From Gammaproteobacteria bacterium (GTDB taxonomy: Bacteria > Pseudomonadota > Gammaproteobacteria > Steroidobacterales > GCA-2729495), in assembly GCA_019454675.1 (NCBI GenBank), contig JACFNV010000005.1, positions 1 through 56,094 of the forward strand: a stretch of 56,094 nt of DNA. Direction: 5' to 3'. The translations under genes were made by a program, and so were the position numbers. Below are positions 39,248-47,892 of the stretch, piece after piece; within the stretch, counting starts at the first letter, position 1, and each line of letters starts with the position of its first letter. The notes beneath the pieces are model-generated. The model had not been told where the DNA came from and made no database searches. It was given only the letters and a program-made list of their open reading frames with translations.

Positions 39248-39871
39248 ATGCGGCGGGAAGCACCTGATAGGGATTTTTATACCGCGATGCGCGACCTGAA
39301 CCTGGAATTCCTGAGGCTGCTGGTTCGCTGCCGCTACCACTCCTGTGCCATGGCATTCGGCCTCGATGCGGCGGTCCATGAGCGCCTTGTTCGCCTCGCG
39401 GCGGAGCAGCTCGAAGCCATTGCGGCGACGCCCTGCCTGCTGGCCGGGCTTCCGGAGGCGACGGACCGGCCAGCGCAGGCTGCCGCCGAGCCGCGACCCG
39501 AGGCGGGCTCTCCCTGCGTGGCCGACAGGGGGGTGTTCATTGCCGGGCTGCTGACCTATGCCTCGCAGATGGTGCGCCGCGACCCGCTGCGGGCCGCGCT
39601 TTGTGCCGGGCCGGGACTGGAGCGTGCCATCGCCGGGCTGCGCTTCCGCGAGATCCATGCCTATGCCCGCCATACCCGGCCCCGCCTCGAGGCGCGTTTC
39701 TGCCGCCACCCGCGATTCTGGCCCGAGCTGGTGGCGGCTGCCCGGGAGGGGGCGTTCCGGCGGCTGGAGCTGGTGCGCCTGAGTGCCATCCAGCTGGCCG
39801 TGGAGGAAATGGCGCCGTCCTGCGGGACCCGCCGCCTGCCATCACGGGAGCAACTGCTGTTCCTGCGCTGA
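39248..39871 (+). CDS. FlhD-like protein with extra C-terminal domain
   Basis: A 207-residue protein. Residues 9-67 (DFYTAMRDLNLEFLRLLVRC; AMAFGLDAAVHERLVRLA) resemble FlhD helices 1-4, including the spacing of the D-L/I-N-L core. After a Pro/Ala-rich linker (68-90) comes an additional helical domain (about 95-190) with no recognised relative; normal FlhD is only about 105-120 residues. GAGGG lies about 8 bases before the ATG. It is divergent from the FlhC-like gene. The FlhD assignment is by eye and less certain than for FlhC. Confidence 0.72.
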   Translation: MRREAPDRDFYTAMRDLNLEFLRLLVRCRYHSCAMAFGLDAAVHERLVRLAAEQLEAIAATPCLLAGLPEATDRPAQAAAEPRPEAGSPCVADRGVFIAGLLTYASQMVRRDPLRAALCAGPGLERAIAGLRFREIHAYARHTRPRLEARFCRHPRFWPELVAAAREGAFRRLELVRLSAIQLAVEEMAPSCGTRRLPSREQLLFLR

Positions 39872-39920
39872 GCGGGCAGCGGATTGGCGGCAGCAGGCTG
39901 CCTGTGCACAATGGCGCGCC

Positions 39921-40859
39921 ATGCTCGCGCTTGCCGTCCATAACCTGGTCAAGACCTATCCCAATGGCATGCAGGCCCTGCGTGGCGTGGACCTCGAGGT
40001 GTCCGCGGGCGATTTCTTCGCGCTGCTCGGCCCCAACGGTGCCGGCAAGACTACGCTGATAGGCATCATCACTTCACTGGTCACCAAGACCTCGGGCGAG
40101 GTGCAGGTGTTCGGGCACAGCATCGACACCGACCTGGCGCAAGCGAAGTCGTCCATCGGCGTCGTGCCCCAGGAGATCAACATCAATTACTGGGAAACGG
40201 TCATGAACATCGTGACCACCCAGGCGGGCTTCTATGGCATGGGCGCGCGTGAGGCGCGGCTGCGTGCCGAGGAATGCCTGCGCCAGCTGCAGCTGTGGGA
40301 CCGGCGCGCGGACATCGGCCGCAACCTTTCCGGCGGCATGAAACGGCGGCTGATGATCGCCCGCGCACTGATGCACCGGCCGCCGCTGCTGATCCTCGAC
40401 GAACCGACCGCGGGGGTGGACATCGAGATCCGCCGCTCGATGTGGGAGTTCCTGCGCGAGATCAACGCCGCGGGCACCACCATCATCCTCACCACGCACT
40501 ACCTCGAAGAGGCCGAGATGCTCTGCCGCAACGTGGCCATCATCAACCATGGCCGCATCATCGAGCAGGGCAGGATGGGCGATGTGCTGCACGAGCTGCA
40601 GGCCGAGACCTTCGTGCTCAACCTGCGCGAGGCGGTGGCCGTGATGCCGGTCCTGCCCGGCTACGCGGCCACCCGCATCGGCGACCACGAGATCGAGGTG
40701 GAGGTCACCCGCGGACAGGACCTCAACGACATGTTTGCGGCGCTCTCCGCCGCGGGGCTGCATGTGACCAGCATGCGCAACAAGGCCAACCGCCTCGAGG
40801 AGCTCTTCATCCACCTCACGGGGCAGGAGAGCCAGGCCGCGGGCGAGGTGCGCCCTTGA
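39921..40859 (+). CDS. ABC-2 type exporter ATP-binding protein
   Basis: A 312-residue ABC ATPase: Walker A GPNGAGKTT, Q-loop VVPQEININ, signature NLSGGMKRR, Walker B LLILDEPTAGVD and H-loop TTHYLEEAE. Residues after about 230 form the accessory domain typical of DrrA/YadG-like exporters. It pairs with the permease 2 bases downstream. The substrate is unknown; the YadG/YadH-type pair is widespread in gammaproteobacteria. Confidence 0.95.
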   Translation: MLALAVHNLVKTYPNGMQALRGVDLEVSAGDFFALLGPNGAGKTTLIGIITSLVTKTSGEVQVFGHSIDTDLAQAKSSIGVVPQEININYWETVMNIVTTQAGFYGMGAREARLRAEECLRQLQLWDRRADIGRNLSGGMKRRLMIARALMHRPPLLILDEPTAGVDIEIRRSMWEFLREINAAGTTIILTTHYLEEAEMLCRNVAIINHGRIIEQGRMGDVLHELQAETFVLNLREAVAVMPVLPGYAATRIGDHEIEVEVTRGQDLNDMFAALSAAGLHVTSMRNKANRLEELFIHLTGQESQAAGEVRP

Positions 40860-40861
40860 GC

Positions 40862-41629
40862 ATGGCAACGCAGCTGGTGGCGCTGCGCACCCTGGTGCGC
40901 AAGGAGTGCAACCGGGTGTTCCGCATCTGGCTGCAGACCATCCTGCCGCCGGCGATGACCACCGGGCTGTACTTCCTGATCTTCGGCAACCTGATCGGGC
41001 GGCGCATCGGCCAGATGGATGGCCTCGACTATGCGCAGTACATCGCGCCCGGGCTGATCATGATGCAGGTGGTCACCAACTCCTACGGCAACGTGGTGTC
41101 TTCCTTCTTCTCGGCCAAGATGCAGCGCCACCTCGAGGAGATGCTGGTGGCGCCTATGGCCGACTGGGCCATCATCCTCGGCCATGCCGCGGGCGGCATG
41201 GTGCGCGGCCTGGCGGTGGCGGTGGCGGTCACCGTGGTGGCGATGCTGTTCACGCACATCTACGTCACCCACCTGCTGGTCACGCTGTCGGTGGTGGCGC
41301 TCACCGCCTTCGTGTTCTCGCTGGGGGGGCTCATCAATGCCATCCTGGCGAAGAACTTCGATGACGTGTCCATCATCCCCTCCTTCATCCTTGCCCCGCT
41401 CAGCTACCTGGGTGGCGTCTTCTATTCGATCTCGATCCTGCCCGAGTTCGCCCAGCACCTGTCGCGGATCAACCCGATCCTCTACATGGTCAATGCCTTC
41501 CGCTACGGCATGCTGGGCGTCTCGGACATCGACATTGCGTTTGCCTACGGCATCATCCTGGCTTTTGCCGGGGGGCTGTTTGCGATCTGCCTGGTGCTGA
41601 TCCGCCGCGGCACCGGCATCCGCAGCTGA
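40862..41629 (+). CDS. ABC-2 type exporter permease (YadH-like)
   Basis: A 255-residue permease with six transmembrane helices and the ABC-2 signature near RRIGQMDGLDYAQYIAPGL and SRINPILYMVNAFRYG. It lies directly behind its ATPase, and a TTG at 40856 overlapping the ATPase stop could be an alternative start. Together they form a homodimeric-type exporter of unknown substrate. It is convergent with the EamA gene. Confidence 0.94.
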   Translation: MATQLVALRTLVRKECNRVFRIWLQTILPPAMTTGLYFLIFGNLIGRRIGQMDGLDYAQYIAPGLIMMQVVTNSYGNVVSSFFSAKMQRHLEEMLVAPMADWAIILGHAAGGMVRGLAVAVAVTVVAMLFTHIYVTHLLVTLSVVALTAFVFSLGGLINAILAKNFDDVSIIPSFILAPLSYLGGVFYSISILPEFAQHLSRINPILYMVNAFRYGMLGVSDIDIAFAYGIILAFAGGLFAICLVLIRRGTGIRS

Positions 41630-41644
41630 GCGGGGCTGCCGGCC

Positions 41645-42520
41645 TCAGGCCAGCCGCCGGAACGGGCCGATGCCCAGCACCAGGGCTGCCGCCAGCGCCA
41701 CCAGCAGGAAGCCGCCGAGGGTGGCGAGGGTGACCGGCTCGCCGAGGAACAACCACCCCCAGAAGATGCCGAAGGCGGGCAGCAGGAAGGTGACCGAGGC
41801 GATCTGCGTGGCGCTGATGCGGGCGATGAGCTGGTAGTAGAGGAAATAGGCCAGCGCCGAACACAGCAGGCCGAGCCCGCCGATGGCCAGCCAGGCGCCG
41901 GCGGGTGGCATGTGCGCGGGCCGCTCGAGCCAGGCTGCGGGAAGCAGCAGGGCGGCGGCGAACAGCATCGTGTTGGCGGCCGCCGCCGGGGCCGGCAGGC
42001 CCGCCAGCCGCTTCTTGGTGTAGGCTCCCGCATAGCCGTAGCAGGCCGTTGCCAGCAGGCAGGCCAGCGCCGCCTGCACCACCCCGGGCGTGACGGGGAC
42101 CGGCCCGAGCTGCACCAGCAGCGTTACCCCCGCGATGCCGGTGGCCACCCCGCTGAAGACCCTCCAGTCCAGGCGCTCGCCCAGCATGGCCGCGGCAAAG
42201 GCCGCGGCCCAGATCGGCATCAGCGAGTTGAGGATGGCCGAATAACCGGCCGGGATGTGGATGGCGGCAAAGGCGAACAGCGCATAGGGGATGCCGGTGT
42301 TGAAGGCCCCCACCACGAGGAAGGCCCGCCAGTGGTGCCCGGTCAGCATCGGCCTGCCGGTGGCGAGCACGAAGGCCGCCAGCACCGCGCCGGCGATCAG
42401 CACGCGCAGTTCCGCGGTGGGCAGGGCACCGAAATGCGGTGCGGCGATGCGCATGAAGAGGAAGGAGGCGCCGAACAGCGCCGCCATCGCCAGGAAGCGC
42501 AGGAGGTCGACGGGTGCCAA
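41645..42520 (-). CDS. EamA-family transporter
   Basis: A 291-residue membrane protein with ten predicted helices in two EamA repeats (ILNSLMPIWAAAFAAAMLGE and TFLLPAFGIFWGWLFLGE). Likely a metabolite exporter; the substrate is unknown. It is the second EamA protein in the window and not closely similar to the first. It starts 11 bases after the gspB-like stop. Confidence 0.93.
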   Translation of the reverse strand: MAPVDLLRFLAMAALFGASFLFMRIAAPHFGALPTAELRVLIAGAVLAAFVLATGRPMLTGHHWRAFLVVGAFNTGIPYALFAFAAIHIPAGYSAILNSLMPIWAAAFAAAMLGERLDWRVFSGVATGIAGVTLLVQLGPVPVTPGVVQAALACLLATACYGYAGAYTKKRLAGLPAPAAAANTMLFAAALLLPAAWLERPAHMPPAGAWLAIGGLGLLCSALAYFLYYQLIARISATQIASVTFLLPAFGIFWGWLFLGEPVTLATLGGFLLVALAAALVLGIGPFRRLA

Positions 42521-42531
42521 GGTGGGAGGGC

Positions 42532-43209
42532 TCAGCGGTTGAGGACGAAGCGCCTGCCATCGAGGCTCAGGATCACGCCGTCACGGGTGATTTCCTCGAG
42601 CCGTGGGCCCTCGTCGAGCTGCTCCCCTTCGACATACTTGCGCATGTTGATGAACACGAAGCGGCCGTCCGGCCCGGGTGCGAAGACATGCATGTCGAGG
42701 CGCATCTCGGGCAGGTTGAGGCTGCCTTCGGCGACCAGCGTTTCCACGCTGGGCAGGCCCTCGCTGATGATCCGCGATGCCGGCTGCACGGCTTCCGGCG
42801 GCACGGATGCCGCGGCTGGCGGAGCGGGGGGCGTCTGTCCGACGCCGTTCGCGTCTTCGTACCCGTCCTCGGGTTCGAGTGCCGGCAGCGCCGCGATGGC
42901 GGCATAGGCATCGTCATCCGCCTCCTCGGCGGGGGGCGCACTGGCTGGCGCGACAACAGCGGGTGTCGTTTCCTGCACCACGCGTTCTTCCTGCGGGGCG
43001 CTGGCCACGGCCTGGGTGGTGCCGGCCGGTTTGCGCAGGAAGAGGAAGCCCATGATCGCCAGGTTGGCCACCAGCACGGCGACCAGCAGCGGTATCCACG
43101 GTGAACGGCGCGCCGCCGGCGGCCGGTAGCCGGCATCGATGAGCCCGGGCCCGTTCTGGCGCTGCCGTTCGGTCTCGCTCTTGCGCAGGGCATCGAGGAT
43201 GAATGACAT
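42532..43209 (-). CDS. gspB: GspB-like protein
   Basis: A 225-residue inner-membrane protein: MSFILDALRKSETERQR is the hallmark N-terminus of GspB-type partners of GspA, followed by a transmembrane helix (about 37-58), a long Pro/Ala/Glu-rich linker (about 62-145) and a C-terminal periplasmic domain ending in GVILSLDGRRFVL. GspA/GspB help insert or stabilise the type II secretin through peptidoglycan. It is 11 bases after the GspA-like gene. No other gsp genes are in the window. Confidence 0.9.
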   Translation of the reverse strand: MSFILDALRKSETERQRQNGPGLIDAGYRPPAARRSPWIPLLVAVLVANLAIMGFLFLRKPAGTTQAVASAPQEERVVQETTPAVVAPASAPPAEEADDDAYAAIAALPALEPEDGYEDANGVGQTPPAPPAAASVPPEAVQPASRIISEGLPSVETLVAEGSLNLPEMRLDMHVFAPGPDGRFVFINMRKYVEGEQLDEGPRLEEITRDGVILSLDGRRFVLNR

Positions 43210-43220
43210 GGTGCCAGCCC

Positions 43221-44840
43221 TCAGTCGGCCCGTGCCAGGCGCGGCGCGCCCGCCGTGTCCAGCTCGGCGATGATGGCGACCTGCGTCTGGTGGCTGGCCA
43301 GGCCGTCGGCGACGAGGTGGCGGTCGTGCTGGTAGCGCTTCACCCGCGCCTCGAGCTGCTCGTCGTAGAGATCGGAATCCACGGGCGCGACCGGCTCGCC
43401 CTGGATCGTGCCGAGGCTGGCGCGCAGCCAGCGGATACCGGGGTCGCGCATGCCTGGCACGAAGGCCTTGACCTCCGCTGTCTGCGGACGCCACAGCAGC
43501 AGGTATTCGCCCTGCCAGAAATCGGCGATTTCGCTGGCGGCGACGCGGTGCTCGCGGCCGGCGATGCCGATGCGCCCGCTGTGCTCGTCCAGCGCCGTCA
43601 GCACCACCTGGTGCTCGACCCCCCGGTGGCTGCGCAGGCTGAGGATCACCGGCGTGTTCAGCGTGGCGATGTCGGCCAGCGTGCCGCGCTGGAGCAGGCA
43701 GCGCAGGCCGCTGGCCTGGGCCTGCTGGCAGGCGCCCGCGGCACCGGGAACGAAGGGCGCGCCCCAGAGGGCGAAGAGCCGTTCCTGGGCGTCTTCCATG
43801 CTGCTGGCCGTGGTTTGCGCATCGAGCAGCGCGGCGAGCGAGTCCAGCTCCGCCGCATCGTGCGCGGCGGCTGCTGCCGGCGGTGGCGTGGCATCCACCG
43901 TGGGCGCGACGCCCCCGTTGCCGCCGCGGAGCAGCCACCAGCCGATGCCCGCCACGAGGATGAGCGCCAGCGGCAGGCTGGCCCATCCCAGCCAGCGCAG
44001 CCAGGGCCGCAGCGCCACCGCCGGCCGGTCGTAGATCTCGGCCGCGGCACGCCGCACGATGGCCGGCGTGACCTGGCTGGCGTCGGCGGTGAAGGCACCG
44101 AGCAGCGCCCGGTCGGCGATGACGTTGATCATGCGCGGGATGCCGTTGCCGAGGCGGTAGATCTCCCTGCCCGCACCCTCGGCGAACAGCCTGCCGACGC
44201 CGCCGGCCACCTTCACGCGATGGTCGATGTAGGCCTCGGCCTCGCTGCGCGAGAGCGGCTCGAGGTGGTAGCGGCCGGTGATGCGCTGGGCCAGCTGGCG
44301 CATGTCGTTGCGGGCCAGCAGCTCGCGCAGCTCGGGCTGGCCGATGAGGATGATCTGCAGCAGCTTCTGCTTGGTGGTCTCGAGGTTGGTCAGCAGGCGC
44401 ACCTGCTCGAGCACGTCGGGCTTGAGGTTCTGCGCCTCGTCGACGATCAGTATCGTGCGCCGGCCCCGGCTGTGGTTCTCGAGCAGGAAGCGGTTGAGCG
44501 CATCGACCAGCGCCTTGACGCTGCCGCGGGTCTCGGGCAGCACCACGCCCAGTTCCTCGCAGATGGCGCACAGGAATTCGATGCGCGAGATCTGCGGGTT
44601 GAGGATCAGCGCGACATCGGCATTGTCGGGCAGCTGCTGCAGGAGGCTGCGCACCAGGGTGGTCTTGCCGGTGCCCACCTCGCCGGTGAGCTGGATGAAG
44701 CCGCCCGCTTCGCGGACCCCGTACAGCAGGTGCGCCAGCGCCTCGGCATGGCGCTCGCTCATGAAGAGGTAGCGCGGATCCGGAGTGATCGAGAACGGCT
44801 TTTCGTGCAGGCCGAAGAAGCTGGTGTACATCGTTGCCAT
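43221..44840 (-). CDS. gspA: GspA/ExeA-like ATPase
   Basis: A 539-residue protein: cytoplasmic AAA+ domain (1-265; MYTSFFGLHEKPFSITPDP, Walker A GEVGTGKTT about 53-61, Walker B ILIVDEAQNL), transmembrane helix (about 285-303), a C39-peptidase-like domain (about 330-455; HQVVLTALD, but no obvious catalytic Cys at its start) and a C-terminal peptidoglycan-binding segment. In Aeromonas ExeA with ExeB uses ATP to assemble the ExeD secretin. Its GspB-like partner follows. Secretin genes must lie elsewhere. Confidence 0.93.
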   Translation of the reverse strand: MATMYTSFFGLHEKPFSITPDPRYLFMSERHAEALAHLLYGVREAGGFIQLTGEVGTGKTTLVRSLLQQLPDNADVALILNPQISRIEFLCAICEELGVVLPETRGSVKALVDALNRFLLENHSRGRRTILIVDEAQNLKPDVLEQVRLLTNLETTKQKLLQIILIGQPELRELLARNDMRQLAQRITGRYHLEPLSRSEAEAYIDHRVKVAGGVGRLFAEGAGREIYRLGNGIPRMINVIADRALLGAFTADASQVTPAIVRRAAAEIYDRPAVALRPWLRWLGWASLPLALILVAGIGWWLLRGGNGGVAPTVDATPPPAAAAAHDAAELDSLAALLDAQTTASSMEDAQERLFALWGAPFVPGAAGACQQAQASGLRCLLQRGTLADIATLNTPVILSLRSHRGVEHQVVLTALDEHSGRIGIAGREHRVAASEIADFWQGEYLLLWRPQTAEVKAFVPGMRDPGIRWLRASLGTIQGEPVAPVDSDLYDEQLEARVKRYQHDRHLVADGLASHQTQVAIIAELDTAGAPRLARAD

Positions 44841-44915
44841 TCTAGCCTTGCGGCGGGTGACGGGGTGAGGTCCGCCATGCGGCGACGGCCGGTTGGCAGT
44901 GTCTCCGGGCTCGTC

Positions 44916-45785
44916 CTACTCGCTGCGTGCCACGGTGTGGCGTGCCATCCAGTGCAGGCCTGCCGCCGCTTCGTCAAAGCTGCTGATGGCTGCGGTGGCG
45001 GTGGCGAGCAGCTGCTCGACCCGGGTGTGGGCTCGGGTCAGGCCGAACAGCCCCGGGTAGGTGGCCTTCGCCTTTGCCGCATCGGAACTTCCGGGTGTGG
45101 TGAAATCGAGGATGTCGTCGCAGATCTGGTAGGCCACGCCGACGGCATCGGCAAACACTTCCAGGCGATGCAGCGCGGCGGTGGAAACCTGCGGGGCGCA
45201 GTGGGCGGCCAGCAACACGCTGGCGCGCAGCAGACGGCCGGTCTTCAGGCGGAACATGTGCTCGAGCTCGGCCGGGTCGAGCAGCTGTTTCTCCGCGGCG
45301 AGATCCATGGCCTGGCCGCCGGCGATGCCATTGGGGCCGCAGGCCTCGCTGAGCAGCGCGACGAGCTGCAGCTGCGCCCCGGCCTCCGCCGCCATGGCCG
45401 GCGCCTTGACGAGGATCTCGAAGGCCAGCGGCTGCAGGGCGTCGGCGGCGAGGATGGCGGTCGCCTCGTCGAAGGCGCGGTGGGTGGCGGGCCGGCCGCG
45501 CCGCATGTCGTCGTCATCCATGGCCGGGAGATCGTCGTGGATCAGCGAGAAGGCGTGCATCAGCTCGATGGCCGCGGCCGGTGCATCGAGCCGCGCGGGA
45601 TCGACGCCGAGCGCCTCGCCGGTGGCATAGACTAGCAGCGGACGCAGCCGCTTGCCGCCACCGAGCACCGCATAGCGCATGGCGGCATGCAGGCGCTGCG
45701 GCGGCAGGGATGCCGGCGGGAGCGCCTGTTCGAGCGCCTGTTCGGTCCGTTGCAGGTAGCCGGGGATGCGATCAGCGAATGACAC
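44916..45785 (-). CDS. ispA: Farnesyl diphosphate synthase
   Basis: A 289-residue short-chain trans-prenyl synthase of the IspA type. First Asp-rich motif HDDLPAMDDDDMRRG and second CDDILDF are intact; GGGKRLRPLL and THRAF bind substrate. The start is a GTG at 45785 with a weak ribosome-binding site; no ATG is well placed. It is divergent from mvaD by 64 bases, so IPP-forming and IPP-using genes share one intergenic region. The usual partners xseB and dxs are absent. Confidence 0.94.
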   Translation of the reverse strand: MSFADRIPGYLQRTEQALEQALPPASLPPQRLHAAMRYAVLGGGKRLRPLLVYATGEALGVDPARLDAPAAAIELMHAFSLIHDDLPAMDDDDMRRGRPATHRAFDEATAILAADALQPLAFEILVKAPAMAAEAGAQLQLVALLSEACGPNGIAGGQAMDLAAEKQLLDPAELEHMFRLKTGRLLRASVLLAAHCAPQVSTAALHRLEVFADAVGVAYQICDDILDFTTPGSSDAAKAKATYPGLFGLTRAHTRVEQLLATATAAISSFDEAAAGLHWMARHTVARSE

Positions 45786-45834
45786 GGGTCTGCCTGTGGG
45801 CGGGGTCGCCAGCCAAAGGCGGCCAAGGATAGAC

Positions 45835-45840
45835 GATAAT
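45835..45840 (+). promoter_or_regulatory. Candidate mvaD -10 element
   Basis: GATAAT lies 9 bases before the mvaD ATG, so the transcript would have a leader of only about 3 bases. No clear -35 is present. The geometry is close to the leaderless one of polA and lptM. Confidence 0.4.
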
Positions 45841-45849
45841 CCGCGGGCC

Positions 45850-46830
45850 ATGAGTGCCCCGCTGACAGCTACCGCCATCGCCCACCCCAACATCGCCCTG
45901 GTCAAGTACTGGGGCAAGCGCGACGTGGCGGAAAACCTGCCCGCGGTCGGCTCGCTGTCGCTGACGCTCGATGCCATCCGCTCGCGGACGCGGGTACGCT
46001 TCGAACCCGGGCGCAAGGGTGACCACGTGCTGCTCGATGGCCGGGAGGATCAGGCCGCCGCGCTGCGTGTCAGCGCCTGTCTCGATCTGCTGCGCGAGGC
46101 CGCCGGGGTGACGCACGGGGCGCTCGTCGACACCGACAACGACTTCCCGACGGCGGCGGGCCTGGCCTCGTCGGCATCGGGCTTTGCCGCCCTCGTCACC
46201 GCCGCTGCGGCGGCGCTCGGGCTGCGGTTGCCGCTCCACGAGCTGTGCCGCATGGCGCGCATCGGCTCGGGTTCGGCGCCGCGTTCGCTGTTCGGCGGCT
46301 TCGTGCTGCTGCAGCCATCGCCGGATGGCGATGTCGGCGTCGAGCCGCTGCTGGCGCCCGACAGCTGGCCGCTGCGGGTCATCATCGCCATCACCGCGGC
46401 GGGGCCCAAGGCCATGGGCTCGCGTGCCGGCATGGCGGCCAGCCGCGACACCTCGCCCTTTTATAGTGAATGGCTGCGCAGCCACCCGGCGGACCTGCGC
46501 GCGGGGCGGCGCTGCGTGGAAGCCCGTGACTTTCCTGCCCTGGCGGAGCTGGCCGAGGCCAGTTGCCTGAAGATGCATGCGGTGATGCTGGCAACGCGCC
46601 CGCCGCTCATCTACTGGTCGCCCGCCACGCTGGCCTGCCTGCAGGTGGTGCAGGCCCTGCGGCGCGATGGCGTGCCAGTCTTCTTCACCATCGATGCCGG
46701 GCCGCAGCTGAAGGCGGTCTGCGAGCCTGCTGCTGCCGCGACCGTGCACGAGGCGCTGGCGGCGGTGCCCGGGGTGGTGCGGCTGATCGACAGCGGACTT
46801 GGCCCGGGAGCACACTGCATCGATGACTGA
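45850..46830 (+). CDS. mvaD: Diphosphomevalonate decarboxylase
   Basis: A 326-residue GHMP-superfamily enzyme that converts mevalonate diphosphate to isopentenyl diphosphate. Hallmarks are HPNIALVKYWGKRD at the N-terminus, the phosphate loop PTAAGLASSASGFAAL and FFTIDAGPQLKAV near the C-terminus with the conserved Asp of the D-A-G-P motif. Its last 8 bases overlap the next gene, indicating coupling. It belongs to the mevalonate route, uncommon in gammaproteobacteria, which mostly use the DXP route. Confidence 0.95.
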   Translation: MSAPLTATAIAHPNIALVKYWGKRDVAENLPAVGSLSLTLDAIRSRTRVRFEPGRKGDHVLLDGREDQAAALRVSACLDLLREAAGVTHGALVDTDNDFPTAAGLASSASGFAALVTAAAAALGLRLPLHELCRMARIGSGSAPRSLFGGFVLLQPSPDGDVGVEPLLAPDSWPLRVIIAITAAGPKAMGSRAGMAASRDTSPFYSEWLRSHPADLRAGRRCVEARDFPALAELAEASCLKMHAVMLATRPPLIYWSPATLACLQVVQALRRDGVPVFFTIDAGPQLKAVCEPAAAATVHEALAAVPGVVRLIDSGLGPGAHCIDD

Positions 46831-47836
46831 GGCGGAGGCACCCGGGAAACTGGTCGTCTGCGGCGAGTATGCGGTGCTTGCCGATGCGCCGGCCATCGCG
46901 GTGGCGGTGGATGTCCGCGCCCGCGCCCGCGTGGCGGCCGGCGGGGAGGGCTGCCGCCTCGAGGTGCCCGACGAGGGGAGCTGGGCCTTCCGCTGGGACG
47001 AACGCGGCTTGCCGGATTGGGAAGCCCAGCCCGAGCATGGTCGCGGCCTGGTGCTCGGCGCCGTGGCAGTCACCCTTGCCGATGCGGGACTGGCGGTACG
47101 GGAAGACCTGTCCATCACGCTCGATAGCCGCGCCTTCCATGTCCCGGGGGGTGGCAAGCTCGGCCTGGGCTCGAGTGCCGCCATCACCGTCGCCCTGATC
47201 GCTGCCCTGTGTGCCGAGGTCGGTCGGCCGCTGGCGCAGCACACCGTCTTCGAGCTGGCGCAGATCGCACATCGGCGCCTGCAGGCCGGCAGCGGCAGCG
47301 GCATTGACATCGCCGCCGCCGTGCATGGCGGCGTGGTGGGGCTGGTGCCGGGCGAGGAGGTCGCCGTGCTCGGCTGGCCGGCGGGGCTGCACTGGTTTGC
47401 CGCCTGGTCGGGCTATGGTGCGGCCACCATGCCCCTGCTCCGGCGCTTCAATGCCTATCGCCGCCGGCAGGCTAGGTCCGCCGTGGGCGCCGGCCCGCTC
47501 GACCAGCTGTGCGAGGTGGCCAGGGCCGCTTACACGGCATGGCAACAGGCCGATGCAGCCACGATCCTCAGGACGCTGGAGATCTATGGCGAGGCACTCA
47601 ATATCCTCGATACCACGGCCCGCATCGGTATCGCCACCCGCGCCCACCGGCGCATGGCAACCATGGCGGCGGAGCTTGGCTGCGTCTACAAGACTTCAGG
47701 TGCCGGGGGTGGGGATTTCGGCCTGGTGCTGTCGGATGATGCGGCGGTCATCGGGCGTGCGGCCCGCGAATTCGCCGCAGCGGGCATCCGGATGCTCGAG
47801 GGCGGCGCCGACGTGGCCGGCCTGCAGACCCGCTGA
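46823..47836 (+). CDS. mvaK2: Phosphomevalonate kinase-like GHMP kinase
   Basis: A 337-residue GHMP kinase. APGKLVVCGEYAVLADAPAI at the N-terminus, the phosphate loop KLGLGSSAAITVALIA, GSGSGIDIAAAVHGG and KTSGAGGGDFGLVLSD match phosphomevalonate kinases best; mevalonate kinase is an alternative. The ATG overlaps the mvaD stop by 8 bases. A full pathway would also need mvaK1, HMG-CoA synthase and reductase, none of which is in the window. Confidence 0.88.
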   Translation: MTEAEAPGKLVVCGEYAVLADAPAIAVAVDVRARARVAAGGEGCRLEVPDEGSWAFRWDERGLPDWEAQPEHGRGLVLGAVAVTLADAGLAVREDLSITLDSRAFHVPGGGKLGLGSSAAITVALIAALCAEVGRPLAQHTVFELAQIAHRRLQAGSGSGIDIAAAVHGGVVGLVPGEEVAVLGWPAGLHWFAAWSGYGAATMPLLRRFNAYRRRQARSAVGAGPLDQLCEVARAAYTAWQQADAATILRTLEIYGEALNILDTTARIGIATRAHRRMATMAAELGCVYKTSGAGGGDFGLVLSDDAAVIGRAAREFAAAGIRMLEGGADVAGLQTR

Positions 47837-47892
47837 AGTCCCGCGGGGTGGCAGCCCCGGCTGCCACCCCGGCAATCGTGTGAGCGGGACTT
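47836..47892. terminator. Nested hairpin at the mvaK2/DUF4399 junction
   Basis: An outer 9-bp stem (AAGTCCCGC 47836-47844 with GCGGGACTT 47884-47892) touches both convergent stop codons. An inner perfect 12-bp stem (GGGGTGGCAGCC 47845-47856 with its complement 47859-47870) has a 2-base centre. It reads the same from both sides and lacks a U-tract; probably a bidirectional transcription barrier. Confidence 0.5.

Noticed and set aside
43203..45635. 810-codon plus-strand frame
   Set aside because: Antisense shadow of the GspA-like gene and ispA.
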